A stretch of DNA of 64,000 nucleotides from Vicia villosa. Taxonomy: Eukaryota; Streptophyta; Magnoliopsida; Fabales; Fabaceae. The translations under genes were made by a program, and so were the position numbers. Shown here in pieces: positions 34,601 through 44,707 of the stretch. The notes beneath the pieces were generated by a model. That model saw only the letters and a list, made by a program, of their open reading frames with translations. It ran no database searches and was not told the origin of the DNA. The DNA is taken from NCBI RefSeq assembly GCF_029867415.1, contig NW_026705926.1:186001-250000 (forward strand), written 5' to 3'. Within the stretch, counting starts at the first letter, position 1. Each line of letters opens with the position of its first letter.

Positions 34601-36509
34601 AGACTAACCCGTGATGTTGTCTATAAAAAATGAACTCCTAATTCTTTGTTTTGATTGGTATTTGGTTAGCTTTGTTTAACTCGATTAATATGCGTTTCTA
34701 ATAGATACTTGTGACGTTTGTGCTCTCAAATTGAAATGCATTCATGCAATAATGTTGGTTCCCTTTTGTACATATAATTAGGGATGTTTAGAGCTCCTAA
34801 GACCTGGAATTGAAAATTTTAATTCATGTTTTCTTATTTTACTTGATTTTCCTTTCTCACATGTGAATAACTTGTTTTTGGGTGACGATTGCATCGTAAC
34901 TTGTACAAATGACCCGTAATTTTGTGTGAAACTCTTCGGCATGATTTTGTGGTTGTTTAGGCATCTAGTAGAGGCTATTTGCTACTGACTTGCACCATTT
35001 GATTACATGTTTCTAACTTCATTCACGATTTGAAACCGTTTAGCTAGTATTGACCTAATGTTGTCTAGTTTTGGTTAGAATTTTGTATTGCTTCATGCTA
35101 ATTGACTAATATAGATTAACATAGGATATTAGAACTAAATGAATGAGTTTGCTACTGACTTCAAGCCTAGTTCATGTGTTCACTTGTCTTTGTTTTGATT
35201 AATTGATGTTTGTCCGCTAGTTGGTAAGTAACGACGCATGCGATACTTTGGAAATTTTGTGTGAATATTTTTGTGTGACGCCATGATGCTTTTGTGTTTG
35301 ACCTAAGACACTTAATTCCTTGGTTAGCTACTGACTTAGAATTTTCATCTCCCATTTTCATGCTTAGCCTCTTATTTCTTGCTTTGGTGTTGCTCATCTC
35401 TTACTATATGTTTGCCATGTTCCCTTAGACTCTTCCTTCTTTGTTAAGAGGAATTGAGATAGGATAGTTATCCTCAACCTTAGGGCCATAAATAGGAATT
35501 AGACAACTTAGATTAGAATTTAGAACTAGTGCCCCATTTCATTCTTTTTCTTTTCAACTTTTAAAATACTTAATAAAAGGAAGATGCGAATCACATTAAG
35601 AAAGTGATAGAGAAATGAGTGGGATTCATTCCCTAATCTGTTTCTCAATCGCTTAGTGGCATAGAAACGAGTGGGATTCATTCCCTAATCTGTTTCTCGG
35701 TCACTACTTAATGGGAGAGAAATGAGTTGGATTCATTCCCTAATCTGTTTCTCAAACATTAATTAATAGGAGAGAAATGAGTGGGATTCATTCCCTAATC
35801 TGTTTCTCGAACATTACATAATGGGATGGAAGTGAGTGGGATTCATTCCCTAATCTGCTTCTCGATCATTATACATTTTATGTGATTCGGATCGCAAAAT
35901 AAATTCCCTTAAAAAATACACAACCAAAAACACTTAAAACACCTAACAATGGTTCAAATTAAAACAAAGTAGAGAAAGTGGTGAGTGGCCCGGTATTGGG
36001 AACTGTTCATCACTCATCTACCCTAAAAGACACAAACCAATCTCTTTTCCTTCCTTCTAAGGGCATTGTTATCTCCGCTCGAACGCATCGTAGGCGATCC
36101 CTTATGCAAGAGCGCGAGCGTTAACTCCGCCCAACTAAAAAACACAAAAACAAACAGAAAATCGTGAGCCGAGCTACGGTATCTCTGATTCCTGAAAAGG
36201 ATACGTAGGCAGCGGGGTAGGGCCCGTGCGAGTACAATTCTTTCTTTTCCCTACATCTTGCATTCATTCGCATATATAGACATAGACATAGTACACACCC
36301 TTTAGATAGAAACAAACATAGGTGGATACCATCGAGTACGATGGGCGCGAGGGGTGCTAGTACCTTCCCCTCGCGTAACCGACTCCCGTACCTAGATTCT
36401 CTGGTCGCAAGACCCTGTTCCTTCCTTTGTTAGGTTTTCTGATATTCCTTTCCCTTATGGGATAAATATATTGGTGGCGACTCTGTTCATTTTTCGCGAG
36501 CGTGCGACA
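31642..36509 (+). mobile_element. Solo LTR, 4,868 bp, target duplication ACCCG, inside RT
   Basis: It starts TGTCATACCCCAAATTTG, ends GCGTGCGACA and is flanked by ACCCG at 31637-31641 and 36510-36514. It is the same family as 20040-24968 in opposite orientation, including the GATTCATTCCCTAATCTG units (35600-35870) and the ACGTAGGCAGCGGGGTAGGG segment. It splits the Ogre RT. The long readings inside (for example 32029-32748) are low-complexity Asn/His/Ile-rich translation of AT-rich DNA and carry no domain. I see no gene in it. Confidence 0.95.
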
Positions 36510-36514
36510 ACCCG

Positions 36515-36963
36515 CATTGAACTGTTTCTCAACCTCTTCTTTGATCTTCTGAGCCATGTCAGGTCTGCTTCTTCGTAACTTCTGTTTAACCGGAGGACTG
36601 TTTTCTTTAATAGGTAGACGGTGAACCACAATATCAGTATCGAGCCCAGGCATATCCTCGTAGGACCAGGCAAAGATCTCAACATTGTCTCGTAACATAT
36701 GAATTAACCTTTGTTTGACAACATCCTCTAATTCGGCCCCTATCTTGATTTCTTTCTTTTCTTCGTCAGTACCTATATTCACAACCTCAATTGGCTCTTC
36801 GTGCGGCTGTATAGTCTTTTCTTCTTGCTCTAGTAATCTAGCAAGTTCTCTGGGCACTTCACAATCTTCCTCACCTTCATCCTCAGCTTGGTAGATCGGA
36901 TTTTCAAAGTCATATTTAGCAATAGTAGAGTCGTTATCAATAGGATCCAGAGTGGATATGGAT
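36515..36963 (-). pseudogene. Ogre pol ORF, N-terminal exon before RT
   Basis: The reading after the candidate intron is acidic and Glu-rich (EDEGEEDCEVP, ELEDVVKQRL), then IFAWSYEDMPGLD and HRLPIKENSPPVKQKLRR, which are the standard lead-in to RT in Tat elements. It is open for its whole length and ends at the solo LTR insertion. On transcription the LTR would add 12 foreign codons and a stop, so RT is not produced. Confidence 0.9.
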
Positions 36964-37223
36964 CTGTAGTGCATTATGTGGGTGTGTGTAAGAACGCATA
37001 GCTATAGAAAAGTAAAGAAAAATAAAGCGAACACACAATTTTGAATAAGAAACATCCAATGTCTTATTGAATGAAAATATGCTTATGAAATGACAAGCCC
37101 TAAAAATGGACCGTTGTGCCCCAGGCAAGACACGCGGCTTTAAAGTTTATTGTTTATTGAAATACAGAAATTAAACTTGGAAAACATAAAGGAAAGCAAA
37201 ACAAAACTAAGAATGACAATTAC
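36964..37223 (-). other. Candidate Ogre intron between protease and RT (260 bp)
   Basis: On the minus strand a donor (GA then GTAATT, at 37223) follows the last protease codons, and an acceptor (CACTACAG, ending at 36964) precedes the RT exon. Removing the segment deletes the TAA at 37220-37222 and keeps the two ORFs in the same frame. A spliced intron at this position is a published feature of Ogre. The exact sites here are my reading, not experimental. Confidence 0.75.
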
Positions 37224-38269
37224 TCCTGACTATAGGAGATAGAGACAATGTCTTCGGTCTTCCAGTTGTCCAACCCTTTGTCAGGTGTAGGAAAGATCCA
37301 CTTGTCCAGGTTGCAACCATCTTCGTCTTCTCCTATGGCATTGACCCCTTTGCTGATGAAACGATACTTCAAACCTTCTGGGCGAGAGTGTTGTTCTCCC
37401 TTCTGATCTTTAGCAGTGCAGCCTAAGCCCCATTTGTTGGATTTGTACGGAATTTCAGGTAATTGCCCCCAGATAGTGCAGCCACCTTCTTCTACCACAG
37501 CTCTAGCGTCTTTCAGAGAAGCCATTGTAGGAGGAACTCTAGTAACTTTAGGAACAACATTGATGGGTTTGGTCTCAGGAACCACTTGAGGGACTAATTC
37601 AAACGCTTGACGGGGAGATTCAAAAGCTTCTCCAGTGAATTCAACATACTTGGTCTCATATATAAAGCTCACCACGTATTCTTCATCGCCATAAACAGTG
37701 ACAATCTTGCCTTTTGCCGGATATTTCAATTTCTGATGGAGCATTGAGGTCACAACATTTGCCCCATGTATCCAAGGACGCCCAAGTAGACAGGAATAAG
37801 CAGGATGAATATCCATCACATAGAACACAGTGTTGAAAGTCTGGGAACCTACTCTGATCGGGAGCTCAACTTCTCCGTATACAGTACTCATTGAACCATC
37901 GAAAGCTTTTACTATCACATCACTGGATTTCAGCACGATTCCTTCAGGATTGAGCTTGTCCAGCACCAACTTGGGTAGTACATTCAGAGACGAGCCATTG
38001 TCCACCAGTATATGGGCCAGAGTGGTGCCCTCACATTCAATGGATATATGTAGAGCTTTGTTATGATTCTTTCCGCTAGGACTCAGATCAGCATCAGAAA
38101 ACCCAAGGTAATTGTCTGTTGTCAAATTTGCAATACAGTTCTCGAGTTGAGTGACAGAAATATCTTGTGGCACATGAGCGGCCTCTAGAAACTTCATCAT
38201 TGCTTTGGCGTGAGTCTTGGAACAACTTAGGAGTGACAACATATAAATCTTAGAAGGAGTATGCCCCAT
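37224..38269 (-). pseudogene. Ogre aspartic protease region
   Basis: An open stretch of about 349 codons. The protease active site is DNGSSLNVL (Asp at residue 90 from the Met at 38269), preceded by HISIECEGTTLAHILV and followed by SCLLGRPWIHG near residue 168, the typical second motif of gypsy proteases. The C-terminal third is a linker. In-frame TAG codons at 38270-38272 and 38366-38368 separate it from gag. It ends at the candidate splice donor. Confidence 0.9.
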
Positions 38270-38365
38270 CTATTCAACGATGTCGTAATCACTCTTGCGG
38301 ATGATCTTCAGGAACTCATTTGCTTCTTCAGAAGATGTATTTTCAGTAACGGTCTCAACTGGTGT

Positions 38366-39235
38366 CTAGACAGGTTCATGCACTGGTCTTTTACCTCGAG
38401 TATCAACATTAGGAGTATTTGTAACAGTAGGTGAAGCAGTGTTTGGAGAGATCTCTAGAGAAAACACTCTTCCACTTCTTGTTACTTTACTAGTTCCGGC
38501 AATATTACCCATATCGGGATTGGCCTCTTCAGAAACTTTGTCAGCTATGAGTTCTTGCTTAACTCCTTGAATATAGACTTCGGCACCATAGTTCCACGGG
38601 ATAGCCTTGTCAGAAGAATACGGAACTGGACCAGGCTTAGCGATGATAATAGGAGCCACGCGGGGCTCAACAAAAATCTTGAAAGGAGCCTTAGTAGGGA
38701 TCTTCAGCGGAGCTTTGGAAATTACAGATACATCTTCGATCTTCAAGCCACGGGAGAAACCTTCGCACAAATTCTCAATAGAAGGAATCTTCTCAAATCT
38801 GATAGTGCCACGATCCATCCAGCCTTGAATACCTCTTTTCAGATTCTCACAACCATTGGGTTGGGATGCACAGTAATAACAGCTTGGGTCGCAACCTGGA
38901 AATAAACCAGCTTGCAGCAGCTTTCTCTTGATGTCAAGGAGAGGAGTTGACAGATCTCTCACATTATAGACATGGACTGTGTCTATGATAGCGTTAACAG
39001 TCTTGTCGTGTTTCGGCATGGGAGCAGTAATGACATTAGGAGTCTCTGGAGCGTCGAACTCGATTTCACCAGCTTCTATCATGTCTTGGAATTTTTTTCT
39101 CAGGGCCCAACAATTGTCTGCATGGTGCCCAGGAGCATTAGAATGATAAGCACATGTGGCTTTAGGATCATAAGTTGGATTTGCAGTGTTGACAAACTTT
39201 GGAGGATCCTTCGGGGTGACCAAGTTAGCCTTCAA
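38366..39235 (-). pseudogene. Ogre gag, C-terminal part with zinc-binding motif
   Basis: It continues gag after a frameshift near 39249. It shows CAYHSNAPGHHADNCWAL, the Cys/His motif of Tat-type gag, then CDPSCYYCASQPNGC, a second Cys cluster, and FEKIPSIENLCEGFSRGLKI. It ends at a TAG (38366-38368). The 32 codons between the two TAGs remain in frame with the protease, so these are simple nonsense mutations. Confidence 0.88.
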
Positions 39236-40395
39236 TAGATGTTGTAGGCTTGAGACAAAGGCATGTTGATCGGGGTGAATTGTCTTCTCGGTCTGTCCGT
39301 CTTGCGCTGGTACCCTTGTCTGGGAGCTTGTTGAGGTGTTGGTGTAGATATGAGAACGGCTCCAACAGACTGATTCTGATCATTCTTACTACGGCCCCTC
39401 TGACTATGAACAACATTAGACTCATTTCTTCCATGATAGGGCTTCTTTGCAGTACCAGAAGATGCGCCTACTTGAATCTTCCCACTTCGAATACCACTCT
39501 CCACACGTTCTCCAGTCAATATGAGATCAATGAAACCAGATGAGGAACTACCCAGCAAGTGACTATTGAACGGCCCAGTTAGTGTGCCCATGAACATGTC
39601 CACCAATTCCCTATCAATCAAATAAGGTTGGACTCTTCCAGCTAGGTCTCTCCACTTTTGAGCATACTCCTTAAAACTTTCCTTAGGTCCCATAGACATG
39701 CTTTGTAGTTGCATGCGAGTTCGTGCGAGGTCAGAATTATATTGATATTGCTTGTAAAAGGCAGCAGCCATGTCTTCCAATGTGCGGATGTTGGCATTCT
39801 CCAGCTGATAATACCATTCCAATTGAGTCCCATACAAACTCTCTTGAAAGAAATGAATCCATAGTCTTTTGTCTTCAGTATGAGGTTGGATCTTCCTCAC
39901 ATACGATCTCAGATGCATCTTGGGGCAAGAGACTCCATCATACTTAGCAAAAGTTGGAGTCTTGAACTTTGGAGGAATAACGACTCCAGGAACGAGTCCC
40001 AGCTCTTTAAAATCCAACCCAGGTACCTTCTGAATTTCCATATTTCTCAGGCGCTCCTCTAGTAACCTGTACTTCTCATCAGCATAGTGTTCTTCATGGA
40101 AATAGTCTCCCTCATCATCATCTTGATTAGAAGAACCTACATTGCTTCCAGCGTTGGTCTTGATACTAGCATCATCATCTTCTTCTTCCTCCTTGGGAAT
40201 TTCAGCTTCTTCAGCCTTTTTGAGAGGGCCTCTAAATCTTCTTCCCAGGTTGAGAACACCTTTGGGTTTCTTGGCTTTCGTCTTCTTAGTCAAGAGTGAT
40301 TTCAGCTCATCTTGCCCCTTGGACAAATTCAGAATCAAAGCTTGGAACTCAACATTCTGAGCTTGGAGATTTTTGACAGATTGTTCGAGATCCAT
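39232..40395 (-). pseudogene. Ogre gag, N-terminal and core part (387 aa)
   Basis: The first part is a coiled-coil-like segment with acidic and basic blocks (KKTKAKKPKG, EIPKEEEEDDD). The capsid core follows: FKTPTFAKYDGVSCPKMHLR, LWIHFFQESLYGTQLEWYY, FYKQYQYNSDLARTR, ESFKEYAQKWRDLAGRVQP. The start at 40395 (MDLEQSVKNLQ) is the first Met after ORF1. A one-base loss near 39249 changes frame just before the zinc-binding part, so the product would end early at 39232. Gag would normally assemble the particle and bind RNA. Confidence 0.92.
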
Positions 40396-40644
40396 TTTCT
40401 CACTGAAATAAACAGCAGAAAGATGAGGTATTTACTTTATAAAACCTGTGATGTAATGTTTATGAATGGTATGATTATGCGTATGCAATGTTTTCGAGTT
40501 AAAGGCTTTTTAACACATTTAAAGAAAAAGGAAAAATAGAAGCACCAATAAATTAATATTTCAACTGAAAGCCAATGTATTATACATTTTATAGTTACAT
40601 CAAAGAGATACTGAAAATAATAAACAAAATAAAATAAAAAGGAA
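40396..40644 (-). other. ORF1-gag spacer, no gene
   Basis: AT-rich spacer between the ORF1 stop and the gag start, with nothing recognised. Confidence 0.7.
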
Positions 40645-41964
40645 TCAATCTTCAAGCCGGCGCTTCCTCTTCAACCCCCTGATCTCTTCTTTATGAGCTT
40701 TGATCATTTCATTCTTTTCTTGAACAAGTCTATCAATCTCTCGTTCCCATGATTGTATTTGATCCGGCGAAATAAAATCTTCAATCTTCCACTTGCGGGA
40801 GAAATAGTCAAGCATACTATCTCGTTCTTTAGCATTAGCCACTAGCACTGCTTTTTCAGCCTCAACCTCTTGTAAACGCTTTTCAAGATCAGCTTTTTCT
40901 TGTCTTAAATGAGCAACTGTGGCAGCAAGGCCTTCGTCTGGAGCGGGTACATAAGGTTCCACTTCTACGTGAACATCTGGAGGAGTAATTCTTGGAACTA
41001 CAGGTGTGTCAGATGGATATGGTATGCCAAACTCGACGACTCGGTCATAGATCCATCTAAAATAGAGGTCTGAAGGAGTATAGTTTCTTAATCCCAAATC
41101 TCTTATACCCACCTTTTTTACCTCGTACCAAGCTTTAATGAAACGGCTCTTTTTTCCGGTTGTATCGGAATCGTAGTCAAAATTTTCCGCACTAAGATAT
41201 ATGGAACGTGGCCTATCTTTCAAAGCAAAACCAAACTGATGTCGAGCGAGGATAGGATTGTAAGTGATTCCCCCTTGGGTACCAAGAAGAGGCACATTAT
41301 GGAATTCTCCGCAACGATCAAATAACTGGATACCCTCGAACTCTTTTTTATGCTAGATGATATCATCTTAAGAAAGCTTCATAATTCTCTGAATTCAAGT
41401 CAAGCCTTCTTCATTCCTTATTACTGATCAAGGCAAGTGAGAAATAAACCACTTATGCAGGAGGGGAATGCATCCTAAGACACAACCTTGTCTCTTTGTT
41501 ACTCTGGCATTAATGGAATGCAATAAATCACCAAGTAGAGTAGGAACAGGATTCTTGCTAAGGAAGATCTTAATAGCAGCCCTATCAACAACTTTGTCGC
41601 AACGATGAAATAAAACTTGTCCATATATCAATAAAGTTAGAACATTTTCCAAGGCATCCATGCTTAGAGCTTTAGCAAAGATCTTGGCTTTCTCGTATAA
41701 GAAATCCACAGGTATTCCAGAATAGTCTCTTCTATTGATCCAAACCTTGTTAATTTCTGCCCTTGGTAAATGTAAAGCAGTAGCAATGTCTTCCAACTTA
41801 GGACCTCCTTCCTCACCAGTGTAAGGAATTTGATCAGGTATGGGGATGTCCATTATATGAGAAAATTCTTCCAATGTAGGTACCAGTTGAAAATCTCTAT
41901 AAGTAAAACAATGAAGAAGAGGATCATAAAACTGCATCATGGAATTGAGGAGAGCTTCATCCAC
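40645..41964 (-). pseudogene. Ogre ORF1 (element-specific extra protein), broken in two
   Basis: An ORF between PBS and gag is characteristic of Ogre and its function is unknown. The first piece (41964-41428, 178 aa) begins MDEALLNSMMQFYDPLLHCF and contains FQLVPTLEEFSHIMDIPIP and a helical part ending in HKWFISHLP. This resembles a domain found in many plant transposon-linked proteins of plant-mobile-domain/DUF7745 type (from memory, unsearched). The second piece (41295-40645, 216 aa) ends in a clear coiled coil (LRQEKADLEKRLQEVEAEK and later heptads) and a basic tail GLKRKRRLED. About 130 bp between them has stops in all useful frames, so the protein is not made whole. Confidence 0.85.
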
Positions 41965-42079
41965 TTTGATTCACACTAAATTTATCAGTTTGTTGAGAGG
42001 CTCGGTGAGGACGAGAGAACCAGTAATATCATTACATAAGAGCTTTAATGGAGTAGGTACTTTCTTGAAGTTGAGAAAG

Positions 42080-42813
42080 AAAGGCTTACGGACTAGGATT
42101 CCCATATTCAAATAACCTACAAAACAAATTATGGTTAAAAAAACCTTTTTCCTCCTTGAAATGCGTTAGCCATGTCATGAATGCATGCATGCATGATGCA
42201 TCACAGAAAAACAAATCCACACAAATCACACAATTTTTGGCTTAAGGCTTGCATGGAGTATGATCAGGTGTCCTTCCCAAAGGTACTTCTATGGATAAGA
42301 TGAAATCAGCAACGGGTTCTATGAGTTATTCAGGATTGGCAGCCCTTCTAAAGCACCCTCGGACATGATGCATTTGCACCATGCAATGATACTTTGAGAG
42401 AGAACCTATCTGAATTGTAGTATCGGGTAGCGACTAGATTCTCAACATTTGTCAAGAGTAGTCCCCCCACTACGTTCCTAAAGGCCAAGATGGGTTAAAG
42501 GTGACTAAAGGTCCTTGAGCTCCGACGCACCCACAGGCACATACATAGACCTCCCTCATTTGAGAAAGGTGTGCATATAGCTATGGAGTCCTAACTCAAG
42601 CGTGAACTTCATATTGACTCATCTCCCACATATGTGAAAGAGGTCGCCATGACTATGCCACTCCTATCTTAAGTGTACTTGAATCCGGGTGTAGGATTCG
42701 TCCTTCATTTATTCCCAAAGCGTCCCTGAAAAATAAAGCATACAAAGCAAACAATAAAAAACATTTAAGTGAATCCTTATGCTTTTAAGGTAACCCCTCT
42801 TTTATTAGAAAAT
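42080..42813 (-). other. Ogre 5' UTR (copy B), no gene
   Basis: Leader between PBS and ORF1, duplicated at 17387-18119 with about one difference per hundred bases by eye. It contains no long ORF. Confidence 0.85.
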
Positions 42814-42832
42814 TCTCCCCAGCAGAGTCGCC
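42814..42832 (-). other. Ogre PBS, tRNA-Arg type (copy B)
   Basis: The same sequence as at 18120-18138. Here it abuts LTR base 42833 directly, because the LTR end and the 5-nt spacer (75 bp by comparison with copy A) are deleted between two CC dinucleotides. The LTR end needed for faithful copying is thus missing. Confidence 0.85.
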
Positions 42833-43635
42833 AAATTAATGAAAGGCTAAAAGAACAGAAAAAAACCTTTTAAATGAAAACTGAGTTCGGAGGGTAGTTT
42901 ATACAAAGGGAAGGTGTAAGGCACCCTTTGCATCCATGGTTTTCCATGGGCTCTTAATTGCTTTGCTCTTTTTATTTTCAAAAGTTTAGAAATGTAGAAG
43001 AAGAAAATAAGGACTTTAGCTCGTAAATGAGCGTAGCCTTATTGAAGTTTTTTAAGAAAAGGGTAGAAAAAGGAATTTAAACCAGAGCATGCAATTAATG
43101 GCAAATTACCTTGACATTTGTAAAAAGATTCTTTTAGCCTTTCAGGGCTATCCATACCATAAGAGGGTAGGAAGTCCTTTTATTTGGAGGTTGAAGGGTC
43201 GTCGCAATTATCGTTCGCCATAAGACTGTCCCTGCCATAGAGGGGTAGGTAGTCTAGGGGAAGGATCAGAATAGCCATCATTTTTAGGGAACTAGAGGAT
43301 ACCTCAGCATTTTGTAGGCAACTTCGAGGGACGAGATCATATTAGCGAATCGAAGGCAGCATCATTGGGACTTATGATCTTAAGAATGAATCGAGGGCAA
43401 CATTGCTGAGGTATACTCGTATTCGAGGGACTTGGCTATTCTGCACTGAAAAACACAAGGCAACAAGGCAACAGGCAACAGGCAGCAGGCAACAAGAGAG
43501 GTTACCCAAAAGGTGCGTGGGTGCACAATTACGTGATTAATTCGAATAATTATCTTATAAAATTTAATGATTCTACATTCAGTTCATAAGTTATCACTCC
43601 CTAGAATTACTAACCACGCAGTGATATAAACAATG

Positions 43636-43884
43636 TTAAGTGCCTTCAAGGCCACACAATACAGTCCAGGAATAGTTACATAATAAACCATGGGGAGGGG
43701 GAAAAAGCAATAATAAAACCCCAATAAAGCAAAAAAAGTCTGACATAAGTAATAATAAAAAGGAAATAAAAAGAGGAGTTTTAGGGTTACCGAACATTCG
43801 AGCTTTGACCGGTTGGTTAACCCTAAAAATTGGAAGAGGAAAAATAAACAACAAAGGGTGAGTGTAGGAAGAGTTCATTGACAT
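43636..43884 (-). CDS. 82-codon ORF in the sense strand of the Ogre LTR (copy B)
   Basis: Identical in amino acids to the ORF at 19016-19264 but with three synonymous base differences. See that entry for its hydrophobic middle segment and the arguments for and against coding. Confidence 0.3.
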   Translation of the reverse strand: MSMNSSYTHPLLFIFPLPIFRVNQPVKARMFGNPKTPLFISFLLLLMSDFFCFIGVLLLLFPPPHGLLCNYSWTVLCGLEGT

Positions 43885-44413
43885 TTGAAAGTAAACCCTA
43901 ATTTATTTTATAAGGTAAAAAATAAATGAATAAATAAATAATAATAAAATCAGGGACTTAGCGTTTTTGATCTGATATGGCGCGTAGCCGGACGAACCCT
44001 GATGGTAACCCTGAAAAACTGCACAAAGAAAAAGGAAAGTTTTCAGTGTAGGCATGATCTTCGCAAACCCTGATTAGATCATAAGTTAACCCTGGTTAAT
44101 AGAATAAATAAAATCAGATTAATTAATTATTGGTTTTTTTAATCTAATTAATTAAATCGGTGAAAATAAAGTTCCGATTAAAATTTTTTAACCCTAATAT
44201 ATTTTAGTCAATTAATAAAAATCTTTATAATTAATTAAAGTAATTTAAACAAATTTAAATTAATTACAAATCAAATAAAAATATTAATTAAAATAAATAT
44301 TTTAATTTTTAATATTTTTATATAAAAAAAAGTTTTGTTTTTAAAAAAAAGGATATTTAAGAAAAAACATAGACAATATATAAAATACAAAAAAACAAGT
44401 TATATAATAAAAA

Positions 44414-44707
44414 GGGTTAATGAACTTTTTCATCCCTTTAAATATTTCAAATTTCGTTTTTAGTCCCTCCAAAATTTTCCTTTAAGAAATCGTCCCTTCA
44501 AAATTTTTCTTCTGAACTATTGGTCCCTAACGTCAAATTTCGTAGCTAATCGGTGGCTAAAGTCGTAGCTAATCTCTAGCAAATTTGACGTTAGGGGCCA
44601 ATAGATTAGACAAAAAATTTTGAAGGGACGATTTCTTAAAGGAAAATTTTTGAGGGACTAAAAACGAAATCTCCAATATTTAGAGGGACCAAAAAGTTCA
44701 TTAACCC
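44414..44707. mobile_element. Foldback MITE, 294 bp, 9-bp target duplication (MULE-like)
   Basis: The ends are GGGTTAATGAACTTTTT and its exact reverse complement. Almost the whole element folds on itself, with a small unpaired centre near 44545-44580. It is flanked by TAATAAAAA at 44405-44413 and 44708-44716. LTR copy A keeps the empty site (19782-19790). A 9-bp duplication and long inverted repeats suggest a Mutator-like nonautonomous element. It encodes nothing. Its transcript would be a near-perfect hairpin. Confidence 0.93.
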
